From Cryobacterium sp. BB307 (GTDB lineage: Bacteria; Actinomycetota; Actinomycetes; Actinomycetales; Microbacteriaceae), in assembly GCF_012274275.1 (NCBI RefSeq), contig NZ_JAANZA010000003.1, positions 186,001 through 250,000 on the forward strand: a DNA stretch of 64,000 nucleotides, given 5' to 3'. Positions 6,786-14,606 of this stretch are shown here, one piece after another. Below the pieces are notes generated by a model. That model worked only from the letters and a program-made list of their open reading frames with translations, ran no database searches and was not told the origin of the DNA. Every line of letters starts with the position of its first letter. Within the stretch, counting starts at the first letter, position 1. The position numbers were made by a program, and so were the translations under genes.

Positions 6786-6808
6786 GGTTGATAACGCTGC
6801 TATCAACC
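6786..6808. repeat. 8-bp inverted repeat near the element border
   Basis: GGTTGATA and TATCAACC flank a 7-base spacer. It lies between the last element gene and the tadC junction and could be a recombinase or regulator site. Nothing else is recognised between 6809 and 6890. Confidence 0.4.
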
Positions 6809-6890
6809 ACCCATGCGACACATCTTTGAACCCAAGCCGCAATCTCGAATTAGCGGGTTGTCGGGTAACGGGATCATGCCTTCCCATAGA

Positions 6891-7793
6891 TCAGGTTCTT
6901 CCCCTTTCTCCTAGCGGGAAGTGTTGGAGTTTTAGTCCCGTGCTGATGGGCACCATCATCGCGATTTCCTTCTTGCCCGCGACCTCGATGAGCTCGCGCT
7001 TGGCCTGCTCGCGCGCGTCCTGCGCCTGCGCCCGCAGGACGTCGGCGAGCGGGCTGCCGCGCTCGAGCGCGCCGACCAGCTGATCGACAGCGCGGCTCAA
7101 CGCGGGCAGCCGGATGCCTAAGACCAGCCCGTTGAGCGCGACCGACAGCGCCATGCCGCTGTTGACCTCCGACACCACCCGCCCGAGTTCGGAGGACAGG
7201 TCGCCGCTGCCGGCCCGCGCCACTCGGCGCAGCGAGTCGAGGATGCCCTCGCCCGCCGCGAGACTCAGCGTGAGGAACTCCAGCACCGTCGGCTGCTCGC
7301 TCGCGATCCGCGACATCCGGCGTTTGGCGGCGCGCTGCAGCAACCAGTCGCGCAGGAGGTAACCCGCAACCGTGGACAGCACCGCAATGACGATGCTCAC
7401 GACGACAGGGGCAGTCTGCGTCCGGGACATCGCGGCGGCGATCACCACCCCTACGCCAGCACCGCCGACCGCCCACGCGAGCTTCCTTGCCCGGAACGAC
7501 TCGACACTCAGGTCGGAGCCGGCCTGCCGGAGCCGAAGCTGCGTCGTTGCCGCTCCGGCCTCGGAACGGATGCGCGCGCTCAGCGGTTCGAGCAAGGCGC
7601 CGAACACAGGCAACGGGTTGGCCGGACGGCGCGCGACCAGCTCGCGCGCGCCGTCCGACACGTCTATGAGGTACGGCGCGACCCGGTGAATGAGCCGCGG
7701 CCGTCCGATGCGCGGCACCAGGCTGACCAACGACCACAGGCCGAGACCGAGTGCGATGCCGCACAACACCGCCCATCCGGCCAGCCCGCTCAT
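6891..7793 (-). pseudogene. tadC: TadC-type pilus/secretion membrane protein, C-terminus replaced at the element border
   Basis: 300 residues from ATG 7793, overlapping the tadB stop by four bases (ATGA). It has the type II secretion F domain, with the EFLTLSLAAGEGILDSLRR region and the AGKKEIAMMVP motif, and a pair of membrane helices at the N-terminus and around 100-140. TadC normally continues after that motif with a long hydrophobic helix; here 18 unrelated polar residues follow, ending with a stop. The remaining tadC 3' end and the pilin/TadE/TadF genes expected downstream are not in the window and probably lie beyond the element. The protein may be non-functional while the element is integrated. 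Confidence 0.75.
6935..6953. other. Probable element-chromosome junction (att site) inside tadC
   Basis: Reading tadC leftward, the conserved ending AGKKEIAMMVP is followed at once by an unrelated tail (ISTGLKLQHFPLG) where TadC proteins carry their last hydrophobic helix. The change falls near gggcac at 6948-6953. The exact crossover cannot be set without the left end or an empty site. Confidence 0.6.
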
Positions 7794-8650
7794 GCGAACC
7801 ACCGGCGCTCTTCGGGCAGCCGGGCGAGAGCGACCATGAGCCGGTAGGCGATGACCGTCACAAGCAACCCGCCGACGATGAGCGCCATGCTGCTCGGAGA
7901 GTTGTACGCTGCGGCGGCTTCCGGGCGAGTCGCGAGCAGGACAAGCACCACCCACGGAGCGGCAGCGCCCAGCTTCGCGGCGTTCATCACCCACGACTGG
8001 CGTGCTTCGACCTCGCCCCGGATCGCGGACTCCTGCCGCAGATAGGCGGCAAGCGAGCGCAGCACCGCGGGCAGTTCACTGCCGCCTACTTCGCGCGCCA
8101 TCCGGAGCGTCTCCAGCAGCCGGTCGGCGGTCGGGTCGGCCAGCCGGGCCTTCAGTCGATCCAGGCACAGTTGGAAGTTGCCTGTGGCCGCATAATCCTG
8201 CTCGAAACTGGCGAACTCTGCACGTGTTGTGGCGGGGCCGGTGGCCGCGAGGGAGGACACACTGTCGGGCAGCGACAGCCCGGAACGCACGCCCGACACC
8301 AGGTGGTCGACGACATCCGGCCACAGCATCCGGCTCAGCTTGCGTCGCTTGCGAGCGCGTGAGTTCACCAGCAGTGCCGGGAGCGCGGTCGCCGCCACGG
8401 CAGCGGCAACTGCAAGGGCGATCACCGGAACGAAGGCGAAAACCACCGCCCCGATCGCCAGCCCGACGACCACAGAGACGACCCCGAACAGCGGCAGGCT
8501 GACCGAGCCGAGGCCCGCCTGCGCGAGCCGGTCGCGGAACACGCCGAGCCGTGACGGTGTACTCCGGATGCTGTCCCGCGCCGGCCAGAGGAACGGCGAC
8601 GCCGCGAGCAGCAGCCCGAGCCCGAGCGTGAGGCCGAGGATCAGGATCAT
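7790..8650 (-). CDS. tadB: TadB-type pilus/secretion membrane protein
   Basis: 286 residues, ATG 8650 inside the tadA stop (ATGA) and stop overlapping tadC. An N-terminal membrane helix, a pair of helices around 50-95, a cytoplasmic type II secretion F domain (VDHLVSGVRSGLSLPDSVSSL, LRMAREVGGSELPAVLRSLA), and two C-terminal helices. TadB and TadC form the inner-membrane platform on which the TadA ATPase acts to assemble Flp-type pili. The tight coupling tadA-tadB-tadC is usual in actinobacteria. Confidence 0.88.
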   Translation of the reverse strand: MILILGLTLGLGLLLAASPFLWPARDSIRSTPSRLGVFRDRLAQAGLGSVSLPLFGVVSVVVGLAIGAVVFAFVPVIALAVAAAVAATALPALLVNSRARKRRKLSRMLWPDVVDHLVSGVRSGLSLPDSVSSLAATGPATTRAEFASFEQDYAATGNFQLCLDRLKARLADPTADRLLETLRMAREVGGSELPAVLRSLAAYLRQESAIRGEVEARQSWVMNAAKLGAAAPWVVLVLLATRPEAAAAYNSPSSMALIVGGLLVTVIAYRLMVALARLPEERRWFA

Positions 8651-9876
8651 GCCGCACCGCGCAGCAGGATCGCCGGGTCGAAACCGGCATCGAGGAACTT
8701 CTCCGCGCGTGCCGGCAACGCCCCGGTCGGCGCGAGCGCACCGTCGCGCCAGGAGAACACGATATCGACGTCGATGCCCCCGTCGCTGAGTTGGCCGGTG
8801 GGGGTCGCGATGTGGGCGATCCGGCGCCTCCCGCTGCGCTCCAGCGCACAGTGCACCACCACGTCGATGCTGCTGGCGACGGTCGGCACGACGAACGCCG
8901 CGTCGATGTTCCGCCCGGCGAGCAGCGGCAACGTGGACAGCTTGCGCAGCGCATCCCGTGCGCTGTTCGCGTGAATGGAGCACATCCCGGGCAGACCGCT
9001 GTTCAGCGCGATAAGCAGGTCGAGCGACTCGGCCTCGCGCACTTCCCCGACCACCAGCCGATCGGGGCGCATCCGGAGTGCCTCCTTGATGAGGCGTCGC
9101 AACGAGATTTCGCCTGTGCCCTCGAGGCTGGGCTGCCTGCACTGCATCGCCACTGCGTCGCGCGCGGTGACGCTCAGCTCGAAGGTCTCCTCGACCGTGA
9201 CGATGCGCTCCCCAGGCCTGGACAGCGACAGCAGCGCGCCGAGCAGGGTGGTCTTGCCGCTCTGGGTGGCGCCGGAGACGAGGATGTTCTGGCCGGACAG
9301 CACGCACATCCGTAGGAACTCGGCCGCGCGTTGGCTGAGAGACCCGAGCTCGACGAGCTGCTGCAGATTCCGGATGCGGTGGGTGAACTTGCGGATGTTG
9401 ACCGCCCAGTGCCGGTGGGTGACATCCGGGATCACGACGTGGAGCCGGGACCCGTCCGGCAGCGAGGCGTCCACGAATGGGCTGGACAGGTCGACTCGGC
9501 GGCCGGTGGACTGCAGCATCCGTTCCACCAAGTCGCGCACTTGCGAGTCGGTCAGCTCAACGCCAGACGGTTCGGCGATGCCGTTGCGGGCGATGAAGAT
9601 CTCGGACGGCGAATTGATCCAGATCTCCTCAACAGTGTCGTCGTCGAAGAACCTTTGCAGGGGGCCGTAGCCGATGATGGTCGCCATGACCTCGCGGACG
9701 ACCTGCGCCTCGTCGGCGAGCAGCGGCTGGGAGCCGCCAAGGGCCCGTTCGCTGTAGCGCTGAACCTCATCGCGAACGAGCCCGTCGGCGAGCATCGGGT
9801 TGCCACCCAAGTCGACGCCGTTGCGACGCACACGCTCCCTGACCCGCTCGGCGATGATCTGGGCGGCTTTGCTCAC
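8647..9876 (-). CDS. tadA: TadA/CpaF-type secretion ATPase
   Basis: 409 residues with a GTG start. N-terminal domain with YGPLQRFFDDDTVEEIWIN, then the RecA-like ATPase: Walker A GATQSGKT (about 202-209), the Asp-box region with VEETFEL, and Walker B-type MRPDRLVVGEVR. It powers Flp pilus assembly or DNA uptake as a hexameric ATPase in the cytoplasm. No tadZ/cpaE precedes it; a tRNA-Leu lies upstream on the other strand. No clear ribosome site is seen before the GTG. Confidence 0.9.
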   Translation of the reverse strand: MSKAAQIIAERVRERVRRNGVDLGGNPMLADGLVRDEVQRYSERALGGSQPLLADEAQVVREVMATIIGYGPLQRFFDDDTVEEIWINSPSEIFIARNGIAEPSGVELTDSQVRDLVERMLQSTGRRVDLSSPFVDASLPDGSRLHVVIPDVTHRHWAVNIRKFTHRIRNLQQLVELGSLSQRAAEFLRMCVLSGQNILVSGATQSGKTTLLGALLSLSRPGERIVTVEETFELSVTARDAVAMQCRQPSLEGTGEISLRRLIKEALRMRPDRLVVGEVREAESLDLLIALNSGLPGMCSIHANSARDALRKLSTLPLLAGRNIDAAFVVPTVASSIDVVVHCALERSGRRRIAHIATPTGQLSDGGIDVDIVFSWRDGALAPTGALPARAEKFLDAGFDPAILLRGAA

Positions 9877-9966
9877 CTGAGCATGATGCGTGATTCCGGA
9901 TGCGCCTGGCTGCGATTATCCACAGGCCGGAGCCCGCCGCGGTCGCCAGTACACTGGATTCGCCTC

Positions 9967-10048
9967 GCGGAAGTGGTGAAATTGGCAGACACGCAGGATT
10001 TAGGTTCCTGTGCTTTCGAGCGTGCGGGTTCAAGTCCCGCCTTCCGCA
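9967..10048 (+). tRNA. tRNA-Leu (UAG)
   Basis: 82 bases: acceptor GCGGAAG pairs with CTTCCGC, discriminator A, anticodon stem CAGGA/TCCTG around loop TTTAGGT, so anticodon UAG. There is a long variable arm as expected for leucine, and a T-arm with GGTTCAAGTC. The 3' CCA is not encoded. No duplicated 3' end was noticed, so it does not look like an attachment site. Confidence 0.97.
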
Positions 10049-10231
10049 CTTTCTAAGACTGAACTGGACAGTGTTGACGAGGTTGTGTTGTCGCCAGGTG
10101 GCTGAGTCGTTCCTCGCTTCCCGGGAGCGGGCCGGAGCCGAAGACACCGAGCGAATACGCCTCGATGTATGCGCGGCTAATCGCGCCGCCCACACTCGGG
10201 CATCTCCCGGCAAACCAGATCGACAGCACCG

Positions 10232-10447
10232 ATGTCGTACGAGACCCTGGCGCGGGCGGCCGTGCTTCGGATGGATCCGGTTGCGCAGCGGACCTGGCCC
10301 AATAGTTACACGTCGCTCGCAGAAACGTATTCGGATTTGTTCGCGTCAAGCGGATGGCAGGCGGAAGAGTTCAGGCGACGGCTCTGGGAGAAGTACTTCT
10401 CCGTGGCGGACTGGGATCAGGAGGCAGCCGTCGACCGAATCTGCTGA
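10232..10447 (+). CDS. Possible small protein or gene remnant, 71 aa
   Basis: ATG 10232 gives 71 residues with aromatic and charged residues spaced as in a folded protein (WQAEEFRRRLWEKYF), overlapping the end of the opposite gene by 31 bases. There is no ribosome site. The frame stays open upstream, so this may be the tail of a decayed longer gene. The 180 bases between the tRNA and this start hold nothing else I can support. Confidence 0.3.
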   Translation: MSYETLARAAVLRMDPVAQRTWPNSYTSLAETYSDLFASSGWQAEEFRRRLWEKYFSVADWDQEAAVDRIC

Positions 10448-11550
10448 GCGACCTCTTCTGCCGTCTTCCCGTCCGTCGGGATTACCTGACATTCCGCAGG
10501 CCGGAATGCCAGGTCTTGTGACTCTGCGGTGGATGCCTTCAGCACCTCTTGCACCTGCGCTTCGTCGAGGCCAAGACGATGGTCTCCCGCGAGCGGGGGA
10601 CCGCCGCCGGCAGCGCGGGAATGCAATCGTGACTCGAGTGTCGCGGCTGAGGCGTCCAACCAGATCACCATTGGGTCATCGAGCTGGGTCATGAGCTCCC
10701 GGGCGGTGGGCGGATCAGCGGTCACCAGGACACTTGGGATGCCGTGCGCTGCCATTATCTGGACCAGCGCCGCGGTGTTCGCGGCTCGCAGCGCCGCCAG
10801 CTCGATTGATCGCGGCGCAGCGCCGAGGAACCCAACCTGGTGGCTGTCGATGTAGCCACCACGCTCGCCCGCCCAGACGCTGTGAAGGAACGCGAGGAAG
10901 CCGGCGGTCGATAGCCCCACTCCCCCAGGCCCCGTTACGATGGTCACACCCGAGGTGGCAGTCCTTTTACGCGCATGCGCCACAGGACTCGGAGGTACGG
11001 CACGGAGATGATGCTCGACCGGCTCGACGAGGGCTTCAACCAGCTGTCCAACCGTCCGCTTTGTGGTGTCGAGCGAAATGTCCGCCCACCCGCCGTCGAA
11101 CCGGGCGGCGTACGCGACGGAGTCTGGAGCGAGATGGACGTTCCAGTTGCGCCGTTGGACGCGCTCGGTGATGGCGTCGCCCGAGGCGTGCAGGTGCACC
11201 ACGAGGGTGCGCGCCCGCGCACCGTCAGGCAGCAGTCGCTCGAGCTGGGTCTCATTGTCCACAATTCCCGAAACGATAATCACTGTGGCGCCTGCATCAC
11301 GGAAGGCGGGTTCGACAGCTCCCAACCCAGCGGCGATGAGCTCGTCTTCTGAAACGTCCGCGCCCACCGCATTGCGGAGTTGATCGGCATCGACGAACGC
11401 CGCAGAGATGCCACGTCGTGACAGATGCTGCTGCAGCGCCCAGCCGGTCACCGTCTTCCCCACGCCTGACGCGCCAACGAGCCACACCAGAGCGATCACC
11501 TGGGCAAGAGTATCAGCGACGCCACGTCTCGCCTCACTTCGCGTGGCCAA
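10417..11550 (-). CDS. Double P-loop nucleotide-binding/kinase-like protein
   Basis: 377 residues (start uncertain; a GTG at 11499 is an alternative). The protein is an internal duplication. The first half has Walker A GASGVGKT (26-33), then AFVDADQL and VIIVSGIVD like APS-kinase/shikimate-kinase-type folds; the second has GPGGVGLS (207-214), then GGYIDSHQVGFLG. The Walker lysine is replaced by leucine in the second copy, so it may bind but not hydrolyse nucleotide. It stands alone between a tRNA region and an alcohol dehydrogenase. Substrate unknown. Confidence 0.75.
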   Translation of the reverse strand: MATRSEARRGVADTLAQVIALVWLVGASGVGKTVTGWALQQHLSRRGISAAFVDADQLRNAVGADVSEDELIAAGLGAVEPAFRDAGATVIIVSGIVDNETQLERLLPDGARARTLVVHLHASGDAITERVQRRNWNVHLAPDSVAYAARFDGGWADISLDTTKRTVGQLVEALVEPVEHHLRAVPPSPVAHARKRTATSGVTIVTGPGGVGLSTAGFLAFLHSVWAGERGGYIDSHQVGFLGAAPRSIELAALRAANTAALVQIMAAHGIPSVLVTADPPTARELMTQLDDPMVIWLDASAATLESRLHSRAAGGGPPLAGDHRLGLDEAQVQEVLKASTAESQDLAFRPAECQVIPTDGKTAEEVAQQIRSTAAS

Positions 11551-11776
11551 GGCTGTTGCTCGTGACGGCAGCCGTCCTCAGGGGCTCAAGACGATCGAGC
11601 TCGAGGATGTCCGCGCTCTTCTCAACGTCGAGGCGAACAAGCGCCGACTCGGGCCAGGGAAGGCACACGCCTTGGAAGCCATGAGCAACAGTCATGACAA
11701 GCCGATTCGGCGCGAGTCAATCCCACAGGCCGCTGGTGCGCTTGCGGTGCGGAGCGTCAGCCGCCCCGCACCGTGA
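11543..11776 (+). CDS. Doubtful small ORF or gene fragment, 77 aa
   Basis: A GTG-started frame gives a peptide with protein-like composition in the middle (KTIELEDVRALLNVEANKRR). No ribosome site. It occupies the 233-base gap between the double P-loop gene and the alcohol dehydrogenase. It may be the remnant of a degraded gene; kept only because the gap otherwise holds nothing. Confidence 0.2.
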   Translation: MAKAVARDGSRPQGLKTIELEDVRALLNVEANKRRLGPGKAHALEAMSNSHDKPIRRESIPQAAGALAVRSVSRPAP

Positions 11777-11783
11777 CCAAGCG

Positions 11784-12734
11784 TCAGCCGTTCTCTGGGT
11801 AGACCGCCACCAGGCGGCCCAGAACGTCACCGCGAGCCACGCGCTCCATGCCCTCGCCGATATCGTCGAAGCCGATCTCGGTCGTCACCGGCACAATTGC
11901 ACCGCTTGCGATGAAGTCGAGCGTGTCGATCAGGTGCTCCCTCGTGGAGCTCGCGTCCGACTTCAGGGTGAGACCGCGCAGCGCGAAGTCCGCCGTGTTG
12001 ATCGTGGACTCGTTCCGGCTCAGCCCGACGAGGACGACCGTGCCTCCCGGCCTGACCGACTCGAGCGCGCCGCTCGTAGTGGTCCCGAAACCGGCGAAGT
12101 CGACGATCACATCCAACTCATACTCGGCGAGCTCCGCGGCATCCGTCACGCACGCCTTCGCGCCAAGGCCGAGCGCCTTTTCGCGCGCGTCCTCCTTGGG
12201 CTCCGCTGCGTACACCTCCGCACCCAGTGCGATGCCCACCTGCAGACCGATGAGACCAAGCCCACCAAGACCGACAATGCCGAGCTTCGTGCCCTTGGTG
12301 ACACCGGCGACATTCTTGACGTTGTGCACGGCGGTGCGCCCCGCATCCGTCGCCGCGGCTGCTGCCGCAGCGCTCACGCCCTCGGGAACCTTGACCGCCT
12401 GCTCTGCCGGGTACACGCCCTTGGGCGCGTAGCCTCCGTCTCGCGCGACGCCCGGGCCGTCGAAGTTCATGACGAGAGCGACCAGGTCACCTACGGCAAG
12501 GCCCTCGACTCCGTCACCGACCTCGGTAATGCGGCCGGCGACCTCGTGGCCGAGCGTGCGCGGCAGCTCTCCCAGGTACATCGACGGGATGGAGCCCTCG
12601 AGGTAGCCGACGTCGGAGTGGCAAAGGCCAGCCGCGAGCACGTCGATCGCGATCTCTCCCGGTCCCGCCTTCGGCTCCGGAACCTCGTTCAGCGTCAGCG
12701 GCTGCCCGTCTCCTACAAACTGCCAAGCCTTCAC
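11784..12734 (-). CDS. Zinc-dependent alcohol dehydrogenase (MDR family)
   Basis: 316 residues. The medium-chain dehydrogenase fold: GroES-like domain with catalytic-zinc residues C38 (GLCHSD) and H63-E64 (GHEVAG), then a Rossmann domain with GLGGLGLIG near residue 160. The four-cysteine structural zinc lobe of classical enzymes is missing, which explains the short length. It oxidises or reduces an alcohol/aldehyde with NAD(P). Divergent from a TetR regulator across a 24-bp palindrome, so probably induced by the TetR ligand. Substrate not predictable. Confidence 0.85.
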   Translation of the reverse strand: MKAWQFVGDGQPLTLNEVPEPKAGPGEIAIDVLAAGLCHSDVGYLEGSIPSMYLGELPRTLGHEVAGRITEVGDGVEGLAVGDLVALVMNFDGPGVARDGGYAPKGVYPAEQAVKVPEGVSAAAAAAATDAGRTAVHNVKNVAGVTKGTKLGIVGLGGLGLIGLQVGIALGAEVYAAEPKEDAREKALGLGAKACVTDAAELAEYELDVIVDFAGFGTTTSGALESVRPGGTVVLVGLSRNESTINTADFALRGLTLKSDASSTREHLIDTLDFIASGAIVPVTTEIGFDDIGEGMERVARGDVLGRLVAVYPENG

Positions 12735-12803
12735 GGCGTACCTCCTCGATTCCCGCCGGCCGTTGCGCGACCAGGCGAACTATGAAATATTCGGTCAGAC
12801 CAA

Positions 12804-12827
12804 TCTATCAAACTGCAGTTCGATAGA
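12804..12827. promoter_or_regulatory. TetR-type operator between adh and tetR
   Basis: TCTATC-a-AACTG and CAGTT-c-GATAGA form a 24-bp palindrome with a single mismatched pair, centred in the 148-base space between the divergent alcohol dehydrogenase and the TetR gene. Size and symmetry fit a TetR dimer site controlling both genes. Confidence 0.7.
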
Positions 12828-12882
12828 GCCTGACTGCGACCTTGCGCCGAGGGCACAGGGGATTCGATGCCAAGGTGGAATC

Positions 12883-13485
12883 ATGACGACTCAGCGCGAT
12901 CTGGCCGCTTCAGCGAGGTCGTTCAACCAGAACGACCCTCGTGCGCAGCGCAGTCGGGACGCGATCATGCGCGTGGCTCGGGAGCTTTCCGGCGGTCCCG
13001 TCGGAGAGCTCACCGTGGCACACATCGTCAGCAAGGCGGGCATCAGCAAAAGCACGTTTTACCAGCACTTCACCGGCCTTGACGACGTGCTTCTCCTGCT
13101 CCTCGAAGACGCACTGGGGTCGATCAACTATGACGACCTGGTTGCCCGACACGGCGAAGGCAACCCCCTTGCCATTACGGTTCTCGGCCATCGACGTGTC
13201 ATCGCCCAGTTCGAGGAGCACGCCACTCTGTTCACTCACGTGCTCACCTCCGAAGAGCTCTCGCGAGCTCGCGACGGTATCGTCCAACTCATCACGGACC
13301 TCCTCGACCGCACGATGCGCGCGATTCCCCATCCGCCGGACGTCGACATCCCCGTCGCCGCCCGCTTCGTTGCGAGCGGCTTCGTCGGAGTCATCATCGA
13401 CTGGTTCCAGCACGGGCGCGCGCGTGACCCCGACGAGCTGGCCGCCTCGCTCGCCCAACTGACCCCGGAGTGGTTCCGCTCGTAG
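12883..13485 (+). CDS. TetR/AcrR family transcriptional regulator
   Basis: 200 residues from ATG 12883 with aaggtgg upstream; an in-frame start at 12763 would run through the operator and is rejected. The N-terminal helix-turn-helix (about 42-61: ELTVAHIVSKAGISKSTFYQ) is typical; the C-terminal ligand domain is generic and includes a hydrophobic VASGFVGVIIDW helix. It probably represses itself and the divergent alcohol dehydrogenase through the 12804-12827 palindrome. Confidence 0.88.
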   Translation: MTTQRDLAASARSFNQNDPRAQRSRDAIMRVARELSGGPVGELTVAHIVSKAGISKSTFYQHFTGLDDVLLLLLEDALGSINYDDLVARHGEGNPLAITVLGHRRVIAQFEEHATLFTHVLTSEELSRARDGIVQLITDLLDRTMRAIPHPPDVDIPVAARFVASGFVGVIIDWFQHGRARDPDELAASLAQLTPEWFRS

Positions 13486-13499
13486 CCTTCCGGATGCAG

Positions 13500-14486
13500 T
13501 CAGACGAGTCGCTGCGCTGCGTCCCCGTGCGGCATGGTCCCATCCCACCAGTCGAGGGCACGGATGCCGTAGAACGTGAGCCACTTGGACGGCTCGCCGG
13601 GCGGGACATCCACCTCGAACCACGCGTCGCCCGGATGCCGGCGCTCTTGCAGCCAGGTGCCGTCGGGTTCGCGTGCGGCGCGGATCACCTCGATCGCCTC
13701 GGCGAGCCGCGGGTCGGGCTCGGTGCCGTCGTGCAGCACGGCGGCCCGGAAGTAGTCGACCGCATTCAGCACGCTGTAGAACCAGCGGAACGGGTAAGCG
13801 AACCGGGCCACCCAGGGCGCGACGAGCTCTCCGGTGGACAGCCGGTACAGCAGCCGACGCTGCAGCAGGTACTCCTCGCCCGCCCTTCGTGCCTCCCGCA
13901 ACTCATCACTGGCCCCGACCGCGGCCTCGTAGTACAGCAGACCCTTCAGCGAGTTGAGCGTCGAATGGAACGAGGACCGAGTGGAGCCTTCGATCCAATC
14001 GCAGTTCCAGCCGCCATCCGCCATCCGGTGATCGGGGAACCACTGGGCGAGGCCGGTGACGTCCATGCCCAGCCAGACGCCGTTGGCGAGCGTGTAGGCA
14101 TTGATGCAGCAGTCGACTTCGCCGCCCCAGTACGGAAGATCGTTGTACTCCCAGCGACTGTTCGCCGCGAGCTGTTCGGCTGTGCCAGTCAGCACGGCCG
14201 CATCAACGCCCCACTCGCGCAGCGAGTTCAGGCTCCAGGTCGTCGCTGTCCACGGCTGCCCCTCTCCGGAACCGTCGTAGACCTTCGGGAAGTACGCACC
14301 TCCGGCCCACTGCCCGTCCGGATCCTGCAGCGCGAGCAGCCGCGCGCCGAACCCTTCGGTCGCCACGCGGGCACGGGTGGCGGTCCATACCGCGTCCGGC
14401 GCGCCGACCAGGTCGCGCTCCACCTGCCAGCGCAACGCCGGATCCGAGTCGAGCAGCCAGTCCGCCAGCGCCGGTTCGATGGGCAT
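13500..14486 (-). CDS. Squalene-cyclase/prenyltransferase-like alpha-toroid protein
   Basis: 328 residues from ATG 14486. Repeated QW-like elements (LLALQDPDGQWAGG, MADGGWNCDW, ARDPDGTW-type near the end) and a W-rich helical pattern match the terpene cyclase/prenyltransferase toroid fold. The DxDD/DxDTAE catalytic acid motif of squalene cyclases is not visible, so it is probably not a functional cyclase. It has no signal peptide. It lies back-to-back with dedA and tail-to-tail with tetR. Function unknown. Confidence 0.7.
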   Translation of the reverse strand: MPIEPALADWLLDSDPALRWQVERDLVGAPDAVWTATRARVATEGFGARLLALQDPDGQWAGGAYFPKVYDGSGEGQPWTATTWSLNSLREWGVDAAVLTGTAEQLAANSRWEYNDLPYWGGEVDCCINAYTLANGVWLGMDVTGLAQWFPDHRMADGGWNCDWIEGSTRSSFHSTLNSLKGLLYYEAAVGASDELREARRAGEEYLLQRRLLYRLSTGELVAPWVARFAYPFRWFYSVLNAVDYFRAAVLHDGTEPDPRLAEAIEVIRAAREPDGTWLQERRHPGDAWFEVDVPPGEPSKWLTFYGIRALDWWDGTMPHGDAAQRLV

Positions 14487-14606
14487 GTTCGGCAGGGTAG
14501 CTGATCCGGGTCGAGGGTCGTCGCACGCGCGCATCCGAAAGCCACACGCAGTACGCTAACCGAGAGCCTTTCACGGCTTCCGTCGCCGATCGTCTGGAGC
14601 ACTCCC

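Larger units (their letters stand above)
1..6950. mobile_element. Integrative element, right part (left end outside window), inserted in tadC
   Basis: Seen: a serine recombinase at the left edge, a LexA-type box in front of its operon, a primase-polymerase/helicase with small coupled genes, a repeat-rich origin-like region, several genes without recognisable chromosomal function, and a QueC-like gene at the right end. At about 6950 the reading frame of a Tad secretion protein is interrupted. No capsid, terminase, tail or conjugation genes are visible. Inference: a replicating integrative element, such as a phage satellite or integrated plasmid, of at least 7 kb. Its left border and the rest of the integrase lie outside the window, so the total size and attL are unknown. 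Confidence 0.75.

Noticed and set aside
6708-6890. Small gene between the QueC-like gene and tadC
   Set aside because: Only a terminator and inverted repeat are seen; all frames lack a ribosome site.
9967-10048. tRNA-Leu as the element's attachment site
   Set aside because: It lies 3 kb away from the tadC junction, beyond tadABC, and no partial repeat of its 3' end was noticed; a serine recombinase also does not usually need a tRNA.
9900-10694. Long rightward frame across the tRNA
   Set aside because: It runs through the tRNA-Leu gene and then antisense to the double P-loop gene.
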